Shown here piece after piece: positions 25,120 through 36,146 of a stretch of 64,000 bases of DNA; the stretch's first letter is position 1, and every line of letters starts with the position of its first letter. The DNA lies in assembly GCA_965112735.1 (NCBI GenBank), contig OZ218951.1, forward strand, positions 3,100,001-3,164,000, in the 5' to 3' direction. The notes under the pieces are model-generated. The model was not told the DNA's origin, did not search any database, and saw only the letters and a program-made list of their open reading frames with translations. The stretch is from Phaeosaccion multiseriatum. Taxonomy: Eukaryota > Ochrophyta, other classes. A program made the translations under genes and the position numbers.

Positions 25120-26703
25120 GTGACAGCAAGATACCGTCATAATTCCATGAAGGTGACAGTGTATGCCTCGGAGAACATGAGGGAAACAAGAGGAAGAGCT
25201 GCCGCTCGGAGACAACAAGCGGCCGGGGTGCTCACCTCCCTGTCCATGACAACAAGGGGAAACAAGAGGGAGAGTAGCAACAGCGACGAGGATGACGCTC
25301 AAGAGCAGCAGGTCGGGGGCCACAGGATTCAGAGGAGGTGGATGTGTGGTGCCCCAGATGAGTGCCATGACGAGGCGCGGCAGCAGCAGCAGCAGCAGCA
25401 GCAGGGGAAGGGAAAGCAGCGAACGGCCAGGCGGAGCAGAACGACTTTTTTTGGGACGAGGGCGAGTTCTGTCGGCTTCTGGGCCTGCGTGTACATCGAG
25501 GGAGGCTGGGAGAACTTCGGTCCGTACCCTTCGGACACACACGCGGCTGTGGTCTACGACGAGGTCACTCGAGCTCTGCTGAAGAGGAACCACCCACCGA
25601 TGGTCGGGCAGCAGCAGCAACAGCAGCAGTTGGTGATACAGCAGCTGGAGAAGCAACAAGAGGGCGAGCCGGAGAGTGGTCGACATGGAACTGGCATTGG
25701 ACAAGATGGAGTGCTGCTAAATTTCGAGACGGAGAGGGCCCTTCGTGCAGCGGTGAAGCAGGCCGCGGAGAAGAGCGTGGAGCGAGAGGCCGAGGCCGAG
25801 GCCGTTGCTACTGCTGCTGCTGCCGCGCTGCAGAGGAGGAGAGGGGGGAGGAGGAGGAAGAGGGGGGGGGATGACGAGAGTCCGAGGCGAGTGAAGGTGC
25901 GATGCGAGGAGGATGGAGGGGAGGACGAGGAGGACAAGGAGGAGGACGACAACGACGAGAAGGAGAAGGAGGAAGGGGAGGAGGGGGGGGGAGAGGAGGA
26001 GGAGGAGGAGGAGGAGGAGGAGGAGGAGGAGGAGGAGGAGGAGGAGGAGGAGGAGGAGGAGGAGGAGGAGGAGGAGGAGGAGGAGGAGGAAGGTGGGACT
26101 GAGCGCAAATTGCAAGCCGGCGAGGGTCGCCTTCTCACCCTCCTCACGGTCGTTTCGGGCAACTTTCAGCAGCAGCACTGCCAGCAGCAGCGACAGCAGC
26201 AGCAGGCGCAGCAGCAGGAGCAAAAAGAAGGAATTGTCACCGCCGCCACGAGGAGTGCACAACGAGGAAAAGCGCTGGTGAAGCGCCGGCCTCATAGCCG
26301 CCTCAGCCTGCTCCGGAGCCGTTTCAGAGGCGGGGAGAAGGTGGGAGGAGGAGGGGGGGAGGGAGATGAGGAGGGGGAGAGGAGGAGGAGAGGAGGAGGA
26401 GGGAGGGGGGGGAGGGATGGTCCGGCGGCATGCTCTCCTCGAGCGAGAGTCGGAAGGAGCATCGCCGCTGATGTCAGCTTCAGCCGCAGCAGGAGTGGAG
26501 CAGTTGGTGATACGGCCTCACGCGGGCGATGGCGCTGCCACGGCGGACGACACAATCAAACACGAAAGACAGAGGAGGGGAGGGATCAAGGAGAGAACCA
26601 TCACACACGGCGGGGAGGCAGGGCAGCTGCTGAACAGAGATGTGCAGAGGAGGAGGGTGTGTGTGGGGTGGAAGTGCCAACTGTGAATCGGTCGCGCCGC
26701 TAG
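25120..26703 (+). CDS. AP2/ERF-like DNA-binding protein with long acidic tract
   Basis: This is a single open frame of 527 residues. Residues of about 108-160 (FFGTRASSVGFWACVYIEGG, then WENFGPYPSDTHAAVVYDEV) resemble an AP2 domain: three-strand sheet pattern, then the A-A-x-x-Y-D-E helix start. LLNFETERALR follows the helix after a Gln insert. The domain would bind DNA as a transcription factor in the nucleus; targets are unknown. An acidic region contains a pure (GAG)n stretch of about 30 Glu (25999-26090), and Lys/Arg-rich segments around it could be nuclear signals. Two copies of the TTGGTGATAC motif are coding: QLVIQQ at 25627 and AVGDTA at 26501. Whether the first ATG is used, and whether an upstream exon exists, cannot be settled. 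The AP2 call is moderate because only one divergent domain is visible. Confidence 0.6.
   Translation: MTARYRHNSMKVTVYASENMRETRGRAAARRQQAAGVLTSLSMTTRGNKRESSNSDEDDAQEQQVGGHRIQRRWMCGAPDECHDEARQQQQQQQQGKGKQRTARRSRTTFFGTRASSVGFWACVYIEGGWENFGPYPSDTHAAVVYDEVTRALLKRNHPPMVGQQQQQQQLVIQQLEKQQEGEPESGRHGTGIGQDGVLLNFETERALRAAVKQAAEKSVEREAEAEAVATAAAAALQRRRGGRRRKRGGDDESPRRVKVRCEEDGGEDEEDKEEDDNDEKEKEEGEEGGGEEEEEEEEEEEEEEEEEEEEEEEEEEEEEEEEEGGTERKLQAGEGRLLTLLTVVSGNFQQQHCQQQRQQQQAQQQEQKEGIVTAATRSAQRGKALVKRRPHSRLSLLRSRFRGGEKVGGGGGEGDEEGERRRRGGGGRGGRDGPAACSPRARVGRSIAADVSFSRSRSGAVGDTASRGRWRCHGGRHNQTRKTEEGRDQGENHHTRRGGRAAAEQRCAEEEGVCGVEVPTVNRSRR
25999..26091 (+). repeat. Coding (GAG)n, poly-Glu
   Basis: About 30 consecutive GAG codons lie in the AP2-like gene. 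The uniform codon points to replication slippage. Confidence 0.9.
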
Positions 26704-27693
26704 TGTTTCTACCTCGCATGCTATTTCGTCACTCTCCAAGTGTGCTGATGTATATATGTAAATACTTTTGTACAAAGAGGAGGTGTGAGGGCATGCCTTC
26801 CGGAAATCTCTCTCCCTCTCTCTCTCTCTCCCTCTTGTGGGACACCATTGTGCACTCACTCCGCAGCCTCAGGAAGGGACATTGCCGGCTCTCTCTCTCT
26901 CTGCCCTACCCACACCACCCTTCGAGAGAGGGGGAGAAGGGAAGAGGGAGAGAAGAAAGAACACTGGCAGCTGCTGTCACTCTGCAGGCAGAGGACGGTT
27001 TTGGTCGCTGTGTTGTTGTGTCAAACCAAACCACTCGGCGGGGGCGGCAGCCGATAGCGGGCTTCCTTCTCACGGCCCCTTCGGTGCAGGCTGCCTCCCT
27101 GTACTTCCTTCACTTGACGCCCTCCCCCCTTCTCCTCGCAATCAACACCTCTCTCCCTCTCTTTCTTCTCTGAAGCGGCAGCGAAGCAACCCTCCCCCTC
27201 CGACCACGCGACGCTGCGCCCTTCTCTCCCTCCCCCAAGTGTGCTGCTTCACACCACTCTCGCAGACGTGGCGTGGTGGTGGTATACTCGCCGTCACACT
27301 TGGCGAAAGTGACTGCGTCATCATGCCCATGCACCACGCGATTGCAGAGGCCGTTGTGGGTTGCTTTGCTGAAGACGCTTGTCCGACCGACCGACCGACC
27401 GACCCCGCACACAGACGGGTCTTTCTTGCCTTCTTTCTGCAGGAAGCTGGTGGGTAACAATACCCCGTGATGCCTCATCCCCGCACTCAGCTCAGCACGG
27501 CAAGCGCTCAAAACCGCTCAGTCTAAAGACCGTATCACCAACTTGTTCACTGCAGACCTCCGGCGCAGAGATTTTCTGCCCCGGTACGCTCAACAGAGAG
27601 CGCGTGGGGATGGATAAGAATGGGCATATGGATACCCACACCCAGGCTGCATCGTGCATACAAGCTCCAGACAGGCAGACGCCAAGCAATGCC

Positions 27694-27740
<47 letters not shown>

Positions 27741-27770
27741 CCACCACCACCATCATCATCGTCATCATCC
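27694..27770. repeat. (ATC)n / (CAC)n microsatellite
   Basis: ATC repeats change to CAC and back to ATC. No gene model covers the tract. Confidence 0.9.
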
Positions 27771-27954
27771 CATCCGGCCCTCCTCTTCCTCTTGCCTGTG
27801 CCTGGCCATCATTGTGCAAGGTATATAGGCACGCAGGCAGACAATGGGGTGGGGACGACAGTTCTCTCCTCTTTCTCCTCTCCGACACCCCCAGGAGGCT
27901 GCGCACGCACGCACACACTCCGCCCTGGATGATCATCCATGCATGCGGTGTCAT

Positions 27955-28387
27955 ATGGGGCTCTTGTCTCGTCTCGGCAAAGGCAAAGCCTCCTCAAGAA
28001 GGCTGTCGTCGGTCGCCTCCCACAGCCCCATCCTTCCTTTCGACGCCGTCTTTGCCAAAGACAAGGGCTGGGCTATTTATATTCCTCCCTGGAACGCGCT
28101 CGTCACGCTCACCTCACCTCGCCCCATCATGGCTTTGACGGTAGGACAGGTAGGTGTGCTCCAGCAGCTGCTCAACCCCCCACTTGTTCTCTCCCTCTCT
28201 CGCAGAGCACAACCCCCCCCCCTCCGCTGACGTCATTTCCTCTCCAAGAGCAGAATCCTCCCTCCGCTGTCCCTCCGCTGCACCTCCGCTCCTGTCTGCG
28301 CAGGGGCTTTGCAAGCTGCGGGCAGGCATACTATATCTGCAAGCACCTGCGCGTCCTCTTCTGTTTCAAAGCATATCACGCACGTAA
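27955..28387 (+). CDS. Weak candidate: two-exon 92-residue hypothetical protein
   Basis: A possible model is join(27955..28149,28304..28387). The first exon starts MGLLSRLGKGKASS, contains FDAVFAKDKGWAIYIPPWN and ends at CAG/GTAGGT in phase 0. The second begins after a pyrimidine-rich CGCAG acceptor and reads GLCKLRAGILYLQ to a stop. Phases match and both splice sites are acceptable, but I recognise no family, and a chance open frame is quite possible in this GC-rich DNA. Confidence 0.2.
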
Positions 28388-28570
28388 CAATGCGCAACAA
28401 ACAGCCCCCCCCCCCCCCCCTTCCTTTCATTGGATACACCATTGCATGGATAGTGGTCTCCGCTCTCCCTTCCTTTCCCCACGAAGGCAAACAAACGGAG
28501 GAAAGCGGAAGGGAGGCCGAAAGGAGCGGGGCACTGCTCTGCTGCGCTGTACCTCCTGTCCTCCACCCCC

Positions 28571-29290
28571 CCCTACTGTGGGCCCCATGAGCTACCCCCT
28601 GGTGGGTACGAATGGGGAGATGCGGCGGTGTGGCCGGAGGGCGGCTAAACTCTGCATTTACCTGCCCCGACTGCAAGGAGGTGGTCAAATGCCCCACACT
28701 GCATACCAAGGAGGCAGGGGACCTGGCAGCCAAGACGTTATGGCGAACCCACAAGTCTGGCTTTCCCGCGACCGGGGAGTCTGGGTCCCAAACCTTCAAA
28801 TTTTGCTCCGGGAATCATGCCGGGTTTAACGAGTTTGCGGACGCCATGCGCCCTGGGGCAAACCCACGCGACTGCAACGACCATGGGAGGGACTTTATCC
28901 TCTCCAAGCAAGGCCCAAGAAGGAGTCCTCTCCGTCTCGGTCTTGGGCCTTGCTTGGAGAGGATAAAGTCCCTCCCATGGTCGTTGCAGTCGCGTGGGTT
29001 TGCCCCAGGGCGCATGGCGTCCGCAAACTCGTTAAACCTGGGGTGATGCCCGAAGCAAAGTTTGAAGGTTTGGGACCCGGACTCCCCGGTCGAGGGAAAG
29101 CCAGACTTGTGGGTTCGCCACAACGTCTTGGCTGCCAGGTCCCCTGCCTCCTTGGTGTGCAGTGTGGGGCATTTGATCACCTCCTTGCAGTCGGGGCAGG
29201 TAAACTGCAGAATTTAGCCGCCCTCCGGCCACACCGCCGCACCTCCCCATTCGTACCCACCAGGGGGTAGCTCATGGGGCCCACAGTAGG
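28571..29290. repeat. Large near-perfect palindrome (two 350-bp inverted arms, 20-bp loop)
   Basis: The arms are 28571..28920 and 28941..29290, with a loop at 28921..28940. By eye they differ at roughly 14 positions (about 96% identical), including a one-base indel near 28652/29209. Each arm, read outside to centre, encodes the same protein-like segment (CPDCKEV, KCPTLHTKEAG, LWRTHKSGFP, FNEFADAMRPGANP, DFILS), with conservative changes between arms. The segment has a C-x2-C pair but no family that I recognise, and an in-frame TAA upstream argues that it is a gene fragment. The element lies just downstream of the TMEM184-like gene. Confidence 0.9.
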
Positions 29291-29587
29291 GCGTGCTGGG
29301 GGACAGCAGGTATCCTGCCAGATTCCTGCCAGATGATTGTTGCACTGAGCAGCGGGCGGGCGGGGAGATGCGGCCGGGGGTTGTTCCAAAATTAGCACAA
29401 AAAGACCGCAAGCTGAGCTATGTCAGCCAGCCACGAGCAAAGCACCTACCGCATTTTTATCCACATCCTTCGGCTTTGGGTTGTCCCCCGCGGACACCCC
29501 ACTTCTTCAGCATTTGCTTGACTTCAGTAGCCACCTCCTTGTGGACAAGGTTGGGACAGCACAAAACTCCTCTCCTCTCCTCCCATC
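29291..29587. other. 3' flank of TMEM184-like gene
   Basis: This stretch lies between the palindrome and the stop codon of the minus-strand gene. It probably contains that gene's 3' UTR. I see no other gene. Confidence 0.4.
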
Positions 29588-32348
29588 TCATCCAAAGGAC
29601 TCTGCGTAGTGGTCGTCGTCATCTGTGTTCTGCACCCCGAGGAGACTGCAGCGGAGCGCACTGAGGGCACCCCCCTCCCCCCCCTGCCCCCCCTGCCCGC
29701 CTCCCTGCCCCCCCCCCCCTCCGTCGTCGGATTCATCCCCAAAGCCCGTACGCAGAAGAGCGGTTCGCTCCGATAGAGAAGATCCCGAGGGGCCCGCGCC
29801 TGCCTGCCCATATGCCTGGTGGCTGGGTGAGAGGTGCTGCCCATTGAAGTCGAGAGAGCTTTGCTGCAGTTGCTGCTGCTCCTGCTCCTGCTGCTGCTCC
29901 TGCTGCTGCTGTTGCTGCTGCTGCATCATCAACTGCTGCTGCTCTTGTTGGCGGACGAACGTTTCGTGCTGCTGCTGCTCTCCCAAAGGAATGCGAATGA
30001 CGGTTCTGTGGGCCATTCCATTTCATTTCATTTCATTTCATTTATACACGAACGAACGAGCGATGGTGTCACGTCACACACGGGGGTCCGGAGGAGAGGG
30101 GGCGAGAAAGAGGCACATGGGCATGAACAGCGAGAAGCGGAGCACAGCAGACAGGGCGAAAGAGAGAGAGAGGGAAAGAGAGAGAGAGTGTGAGAGGGGG
30201 GGAGAGAGACGGAGAGAGAGGGGATTGACTCAGATCGGAGCTGCCCCCCCCCCTCGCCCCTCTCCTCTCCAATTCTAAACACCTACCCACCCATCCACCC
30301 ACCTGGCGGGTCCCGGCGTGAAGTTGGAGGGCAGCAACATGGGCATGACCTCGTTGAAATCTCGTACTGCCGACTCGTGAGCAAAGTTCTTATCCAGCCA
30401 CCCCTGCCCCAACCCTCTAGAGCTCAGCCGTCTTCCCCAGCCTCCGCCTCCTCCTCCTCCTGCCCCTGCCCCCCCCATCCCTCCTCCTCCTGCTCCTCCT
30501 CCTCCTCCCCCCAGACACGAGACTTGCTGCTGCTGCATCATTAGCAGACCACTGCCCATGTAGGGCTCTGCGGTGAAGGCCGAGGTATGGGCGAGGGCAA
30601 CGCACATCATCTCGACGCAGATGAGAAGGTCCTGTAGTCCCGTCTCCACGTCGCTCTGGCTCCAGTCGCCCATGTCGTGTATCCAGTGCATCTTGCCAAG
30701 ACCGGCCACAGCGATGGACTGCCAGTACGACAGAAACAGCACCGCCTTTCGGGTTCGGGAGATAAGGGGGGGGGGGGGGGGAGGACAAAGAAGGGAGAGA
30801 GCAAGGATCACGACAGGGGGGTGTGTGAGGCGGGTAGAGAGGGGGGTTGGATTGCGAGAGAGACGAGAGGAGGTGGGGATACTCAGCACACTCGACTACA
30901 TACTCCATAATCGGCCCTTAACAGGTACTCAGCAAGGGTGGTAGTGATGGCGAGTTGCAGTGATGGTGGACACAGTGGATGGAAGGACTCCTGCCCTCCC
31001 TCCCCCCTTCACTCAACTGCCCGCTTCCCCCCTCCCCTCCCTCCCTCCTCCGTCCTCCCCTCCCCAAGCCTTAAGTCCGAACATCAAGACAACCCCCCAC
31101 CTTGATGCAGAGGAACTTCGGCACTGGTCTATGCGGCCTCAGAGGGAGCTGAAGCACGTAATAGAAGCAGCCGAGGCGGTACAGCGCCTGCATGACGCTA
31201 AAGTTCACCACCAGCGTGATCCATATCCAAGAATCCCACACATCGAAGCTACCCTCCGTGTAGAGGCCAAAGGGATGCAGTACAATGGCCACGAGAGAGG
31301 CGCAGGGCTTGACGAGAGAGTACTGCAGAGTGCCGAACTTGGCCCAGCGGAGGAAGGCCTTGCCGTGGGGCAGGTGTTGGTGCTTGTCGCCGCGGGGCAG
31401 GAAGAGGGAGACGGGGAATTTGTGTTTGGCCTTGGGCATGCCCTCGAGGATGGCGATAACCTGGGGTGGGGGTGGGGGCGGGAGGGAGGGAATGGGTTTG
31501 GATGGTGTGATGTGGTGTGGGCGGTGGTTAAGAGTCTCTCTGAAGGGCTGCTGAGATGGAAAATGCTTTGGTTGCAGAGAGACACACAGAAAAGACAAGA
31601 CAATATCAAGCCGACCAGCTCCAGCTTTGTACCAAGTCACCCACCCACCTGCCCACCCACACACGCACCCTGTATTCATCTCCGTCGCCCAGGTAGGCGA
31701 TGAGCAGCGCGAGGAAGAGGTAGAGTGCGTAGCCCTCGTAGCAGTCGCGCAGCAGGTTCAGGTACAGCGCCGCGCTCTTGAAGCGGAGGCTCAGCAGGCT
31801 GTCCACCGCGTAGATGGGCACCATCCATAGGATACCCACAATCTTGCCCTGCAAGGTGGTCCAGCAGGTAGAAAGGGAGGAAGTGAGGGAGGGAGGTGGG
31901 GTGGGGTGCGGGGGGGCAAGAAGAAATCCACATCCGTATACCATTCATTATAGGTGAGTGGATAGAGGTCCGTAGTTGGTTCGTTCGTGTAGGGCGCGGG
32001 CAAAGAGCACGAAAGGGGGTTGCGGGGGTCGGAGGGGGGGGCTAGATCACTTCCTTGTAGGTGAGAAGAGAAGTCAGGAACAGGCACCGCAGGCCTAAAC
32101 TAGACAGGAGAGAGTATTAGAATCCGGGACGGGCAACCAGAAGAGAGGCACCGGGAAAGGGCCGCGGAAGTACGAGTCAAAGCCTCCCCCTTCAACCGTC
32201 CTCACTCAGGTTTTGCCTCCCCGCCCCTTACCTGCACCACGGGCTTGGTAAAGTTCTGCAGGTGCGTATGGATGAGGAACGCGCTGATGCCCACAGCGAA
32301 GACCGAGCACACAAGGGCCAGCCCCCAGGCCACATCAGCCTCCCGCAT
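29588..32348 (-). CDS. TMEM184/LAZ1 (DUF300, OST-alpha-like) seven-helix membrane protein
   Basis: The model is complement(join(29588..30005,30303..30745,31101..31460,31669..31848,32232..32348)), 505 residues. Helix 1 is ALVCSVFAVGISAFLI (residues 11-26). The family signatures follow in order: MVPIYAVDSLLSL, RDCYEGYALYLFLALLIAYLG, FLRWAKFGTLQYSLVKP, ALYRLGCFYYVL, the PKFLCIK/AVLFLSYWQS junction, LQDLLICVEMMCVALAHTSAF, and VRDFNEVMP. Family members sit in the plasma membrane, vacuole or endomembranes; the plant LAZ1 branch is linked to vacuole and hormone signalling. Their molecular activity is not settled. A Gly-rich insert and a cytosolic tail of about 140 residues with poly-Gln (CTG/CAG tract near 29870-29960) and a Gly/Asp-rich end are lineage-specific. 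Introns are all GT-AG. Confidence 0.9.
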
Positions 32349-32486
32349 TCCGGGCGATCAGATTTGAGGGGGAGGAAGAAAGGATGAGGGATTCCGCGTT
32401 GGTATGGTGAGCCATTTCGTCTCTCCCACTTGCACCTTCTTGGACGCGCGTAGTGTAGGAGTAGGAGAGACTTTCCCCTGAGTAGT
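32349..32486. promoter_or_regulatory. Compact divergent promoter, TMEM184-like / plastid FKBP-like
   Basis: Only 138 bp separate the two divergent start codons. The region must hold both 5' UTRs and any shared promoter. No motif is certain. Confidence 0.5.
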
Positions 32487-33336
32487 ATGAGGGCTACCTT
32501 TTGGTTGGTCACCGTGGCCTGCTGCGGGCTTGCGCTCGAGGCATCAAGCTTCATTTTGCAGCCAGCTGTAGGAAAGGTTAGAGGAAGAGGGGAACGAGAA
32601 CAAGCGTATGACAGCCCCCCCCCCAATGCATTGTCTCCCTCTGTGAGCCACCTCTACGGCAGGACATGCTCTGGGTGCGTGGTGATGGCTGCTGGCGCTG
32701 ATGAGAGGGAGAAGGAGGCCGTGGGGGCTGGAGTGGGCAACAGGAGGGACGTGCTGCAGAGAGCGGCGTCACTGGCAACTGCTGCTGCCCTGGGAGGCCT
32801 TCCACAAGCAGCTTTGGCCAAGAAGGGGAAGGACGGATGCAGAAACATAGAGGAGTGCAGGTGAGTGGGTGAGAGCGCGGTAAGTTCCGCGTGCGTGGGG
32901 GACTGGAGGTTGATTGGCAGACAAAGGAAGAACACCAGGCCAGGAAGAAGTTGATGATTCATGACTCATCGCTGCGCTCTTTAAAGCCCCAAGAAACCAC
33001 TTCTCCTCTTCTCCATTGCTCTGCTGCTCTGCTTGTGCCACAGAGAGGTCGGAGAGCGTACATCAGAGCGCATTGAGCAGGAGTTGGGTCCCGTGGTAAA
33101 ACTAGGACAGGGAGTGCGATACAGGGAGGTCAAGCCACCGAACCCGCCAGCCAGCGCGGAGCCTGTGCCCGTTGTGAAGGAAGGGGACGTCTGTTACATC
33201 AAGTATCAGGTGGGTGGACTTGGCAGGCGGCAGGCGGGTGGCGTGGGTATGCGGGCAGGTGGTAGGGTGGGACAGCGAGTGGGCCATGTTCGAGACTATT
33301 GTCCCGCGATAAGGAGCCGGGCCTTGGTCCTTCGCA

Positions 33337-33367
<31 letters not shown>

Positions 33368-33507
33368 GGCAGGAAGGGTATGCGCTGGGATCCTGTTATC
33401 CCCCATTATCCCCTCTCCGCCTCGTGTTGTGGCCATGTTGCGGTGCTGTTGTGTGCTTACTCCTCGAGGTCTGTCCCACACCTTGCTGCCCGTCTCACCC
33501 GACCTGC

Positions 33508-33597
<90 letters not shown>

Positions 33598-33608
33598 GCC
33601 TGTCTGCC

Positions 33609-33679
<71 letters not shown>

Positions 33680-33719
33680 GCCTGTCTGTCTGTCTGTGCC
33701 TGTCTGTCTGTGCCTGTCC

Positions 33720-33775
<56 letters not shown>

Positions 33776-34151
33776 TGTCTATCTGTCTATCTGTCCGTCT
33801 GTCTGTCTGTCTGTCCCACGCGACACTGACACCAGGTGCTCAAGGGCAACGGAGACTTCATGTGTAAGTAAATAACCTTACGTACAGGGGTACCTCTCTT
33901 TCTGTAGCACTCTCTCTCTGTGTCTGACCTCTCCGGCTCTCCCTCTGTCTCCCTCTCCCTCCGAAGGACTTGCGGCAGCTGGTGGTGGTGTGGTGTAGAT
34001 CGCTGCCGTTGACGCGAGCTGTTGTTCTCACCCCCCCCCCCCCCCACCTTCCTCCTTCTCTGTCTGCTCTGTGCTGTGCTCCTTGACACCCCACCCGCTG
34101 CACCACACACACACACACGCGTGTCCACACACACACACACACACACACACA

Positions 34152-34202
<51 letters not shown>

Positions 34203-34561
34203 GCACACACAGGGTCGCTGGGATACGGCAAGGAGCCTGGGCTGAAGGATGCCGACGAGACGTACCGAGTGAAGTTGGGCAGGACCCCGCTGCCAGACGT
34301 GCCCGTCGCCGTTGAAATGGCCTTGGTAGGCATGAAGGTGAGGAAGGCGTAAGGCATCACAGGGAGGGTGTGGTACTACGTAGTGATACGTAAGTGTATG
34401 TGCGTCTTGCTGCATGGGCTGATGTAGCGGCAACACGAGAGCTCAGCCCCTGATGGGGAGGGCCAGGGTGGGGGTTGAGGGGTGGGGGGGTGCTCGCTCA
34501 GTGAGAGGCTTCGCTTCCCTCCATATCCATAGCCCCTCTCCCTCCCTCTTTGGCGAGAGAG

Positions 34562-34597
<36 letters not shown>

Positions 34598-35031
34598 AAA
34601 TTTGTGTTTGGGAGAGCAAAAGCCAAGCCCGAAGTTGTTGCACTCCATGCGTTGAATCACTCACCCCCCGCCCCCCCCCCCACACACACACTCTCTTTGC
34701 CATGCTTGTGGGATCATTCGCTCCCCTCACTCTCTCTCCCCTCTTCCCCCAGCCCGGTGCCGTGCGGCGTGTAGAGATGCCTCCTAGGGTGGGTTTCGAG
34801 AGCTCAGCGTGGGAGCCGGCTCCGCAGACCTTCTCCGGCAGGAAGAAGCTCGAGAGGTTTCGGGCCGTGCTCACCGGGAACGGCCTCCAGGTGGGGTGGG
34901 GTGGGGTAACGAGTTGATTGTATAAAAAGAGTCTCGTTTGCTTCTCTCTCTCTCTCTCTCTCTCTCTGTCTGTCTCTCCCTCTCTCCGTCTGCATGTAGT
35001 CTCTGCCGAGGCCCAGTGTGTATATGTGTGT

Positions 35032-35102
<71 letters not shown>

Positions 35103-35464
35103 TGTGTATGTGTGTGTGTGTGCGCGCGCGCGCATGTGGAGGAGGGCTCAGCGGGCGCGTAGGAAAGAAGTAAAGCCCCATCTTCACCAAGACCTTCCTT
35201 GTTCTCACCTCACCCCCCTGAAGGCTTTCTCCCAACCCCTGCGTGTGAGAAGTCATGGACCGACTCACAGACTCTATCCGCCCTTCCCTGACTTACCCTT
35301 CCCCTCCCTCCCCCCAGCCCGGCTTCGACGCGGTGGTGCTGTTCGAGGTGGAGCTAGTGAGCGTACGGCCGCCCAGGGGCCCAGGCAAGGGCAAGGGGGC
35401 GGGCGGGGCAGCACCTGAGGTGGATGCGGCGAGCGCCTTCAATCGTTTGACACAAACGAACTAG
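32487..35464 (+). CDS. Thylakoid-lumen FKBP-like peptidyl-prolyl isomerase
   Basis: The model is join(32487..32860,33044..33209,33836..33863,34213..34337,34753..34890,35318..35464), 325 residues. The presequence is tripartite. A signal peptide (residues 1-20, [16 protein letters not shown]) is followed by S-F, as in complex-plastid ASAFAP-type sites. A transit-like linker follows, then a twin-arginine lumen signal [20 protein letters not shown] (residues 85-104) ending ALA at about 111. The mature part fits a divergent FKBP fold: [26 protein letters not shown] (about 225-233), RRVEMPP, and a final strand [11 protein letters not shown]. Many canonical active-site aromatics are not evident, so isomerase activity is uncertain. 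The 28-bp exon 33836..33863 is very small but restores frame exactly. Introns hold (CTGT)n, (CA)n and (GT)n arrays. Confidence 0.75.
33508..33820 (+). repeat. (CTGT)n array in FKBP-like intron 2
   Basis: About 300 bp of CTGT units with CTGC and CTGTGC variants fill the 3' half of the intron, up to the acceptor at 33835. Confidence 0.95.
34107..34212 (+). repeat. (CA)n array running into an acceptor, FKBP-like intron 3
   Basis: CA repeats with CG interruptions run straight into the acceptor CACACACAG at 34204-34212. Confidence 0.9.
35016..35135 (+). repeat. (GT)n array in FKBP-like intron 5
   Basis: GT repeats with TATG interruptions, ending in (GC)n, lie in the intron 34891..35317. Confidence 0.9.
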
Positions 35465-36146
35465 AACAGCTCATACGAATTGCAGCAGCGAATAGAATAG
35501 AGTACTGTAGAGAGAAAGTTTGTATAGAAGGTCCTAGTCCAATCGGGAGGAAGAAAGAAAGAAGAAAAGTATAATGAAGGGGAAAAATGGGCTCCTGACA
35601 GGTTTCTTGGTGTCCACCTTTGCAAACAGGAAACAGTCCGACTGGCGCCGGCCAGACATGAGAAACGGGCTGGCTGGCGCTGGCCAGAAACAGGAGAACA
35701 GGCCGCGGCGCTTGTGGGGCTCTCTGACAGCAGCCACGCACGGTGCATGCTCCACCGCCGCGCGGCTGCTCATCGACGCGCCTTGCTTGCCCAGCCAGTA
35801 GCTTCGGTATCTGACAGGTTTCTAGGTTTCCACCATGGGAAGCAGGAAACAGGTATTATTGAGGGCGACTTTCGTCTCGATTTTCCGTGTATCCAGGTTC
35901 GACATTTTTTTTCTTGATACCGATGTTTCCCCGGCTCGGATCCGACAATGTTAGCTGGAACAGGCCAGAACCAGGATACAGGCCGGCTGGCGCCTGCTAG
36001 AAATAGGAAGCAGGGAAACAGTGAGGGGCCGAGGCAAAAGGCGTAGGAGAGAGGAGGGGCGGGAGGCGGGGGGTCATGATATCACAACCATGCGTGTTGC
36101 TCATACAGCCCCACAGATGACGACCTCTCTGGTTACGGCACTGTAG
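35465..36146. other. Spacer with dispersed direct repeats
   Basis: Segments starting TGACAGGTTTCT at about 35597 and 35811 share roughly 40 bp with substitutions. A second family built on GGCTGGCGC(T/C)GGCCAGA recurs near 35641, 35669 and 35983, usually followed by AAACAGGA. This looks like decayed repeated DNA. I see no gene. Confidence 0.5.

Larger units (their letters stand above)
26704..28570. other. Spacer with no firmly supported gene
   Basis: The stretch has pyrimidine-rich DNA, a CCGA repeat at about 27387-27404 and an (ATC)n array at 27694-27770. One weak two-exon candidate is listed separately. Other open frames are Ser/Pro/Leu-rich low complexity without splice support. Confidence 0.4.

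Noticed and set aside
27110-27511. Minus-strand 133-codon open frame
   Set aside because: It has arginine- and glycine-rich composition, no splice support and no recognisable motif.
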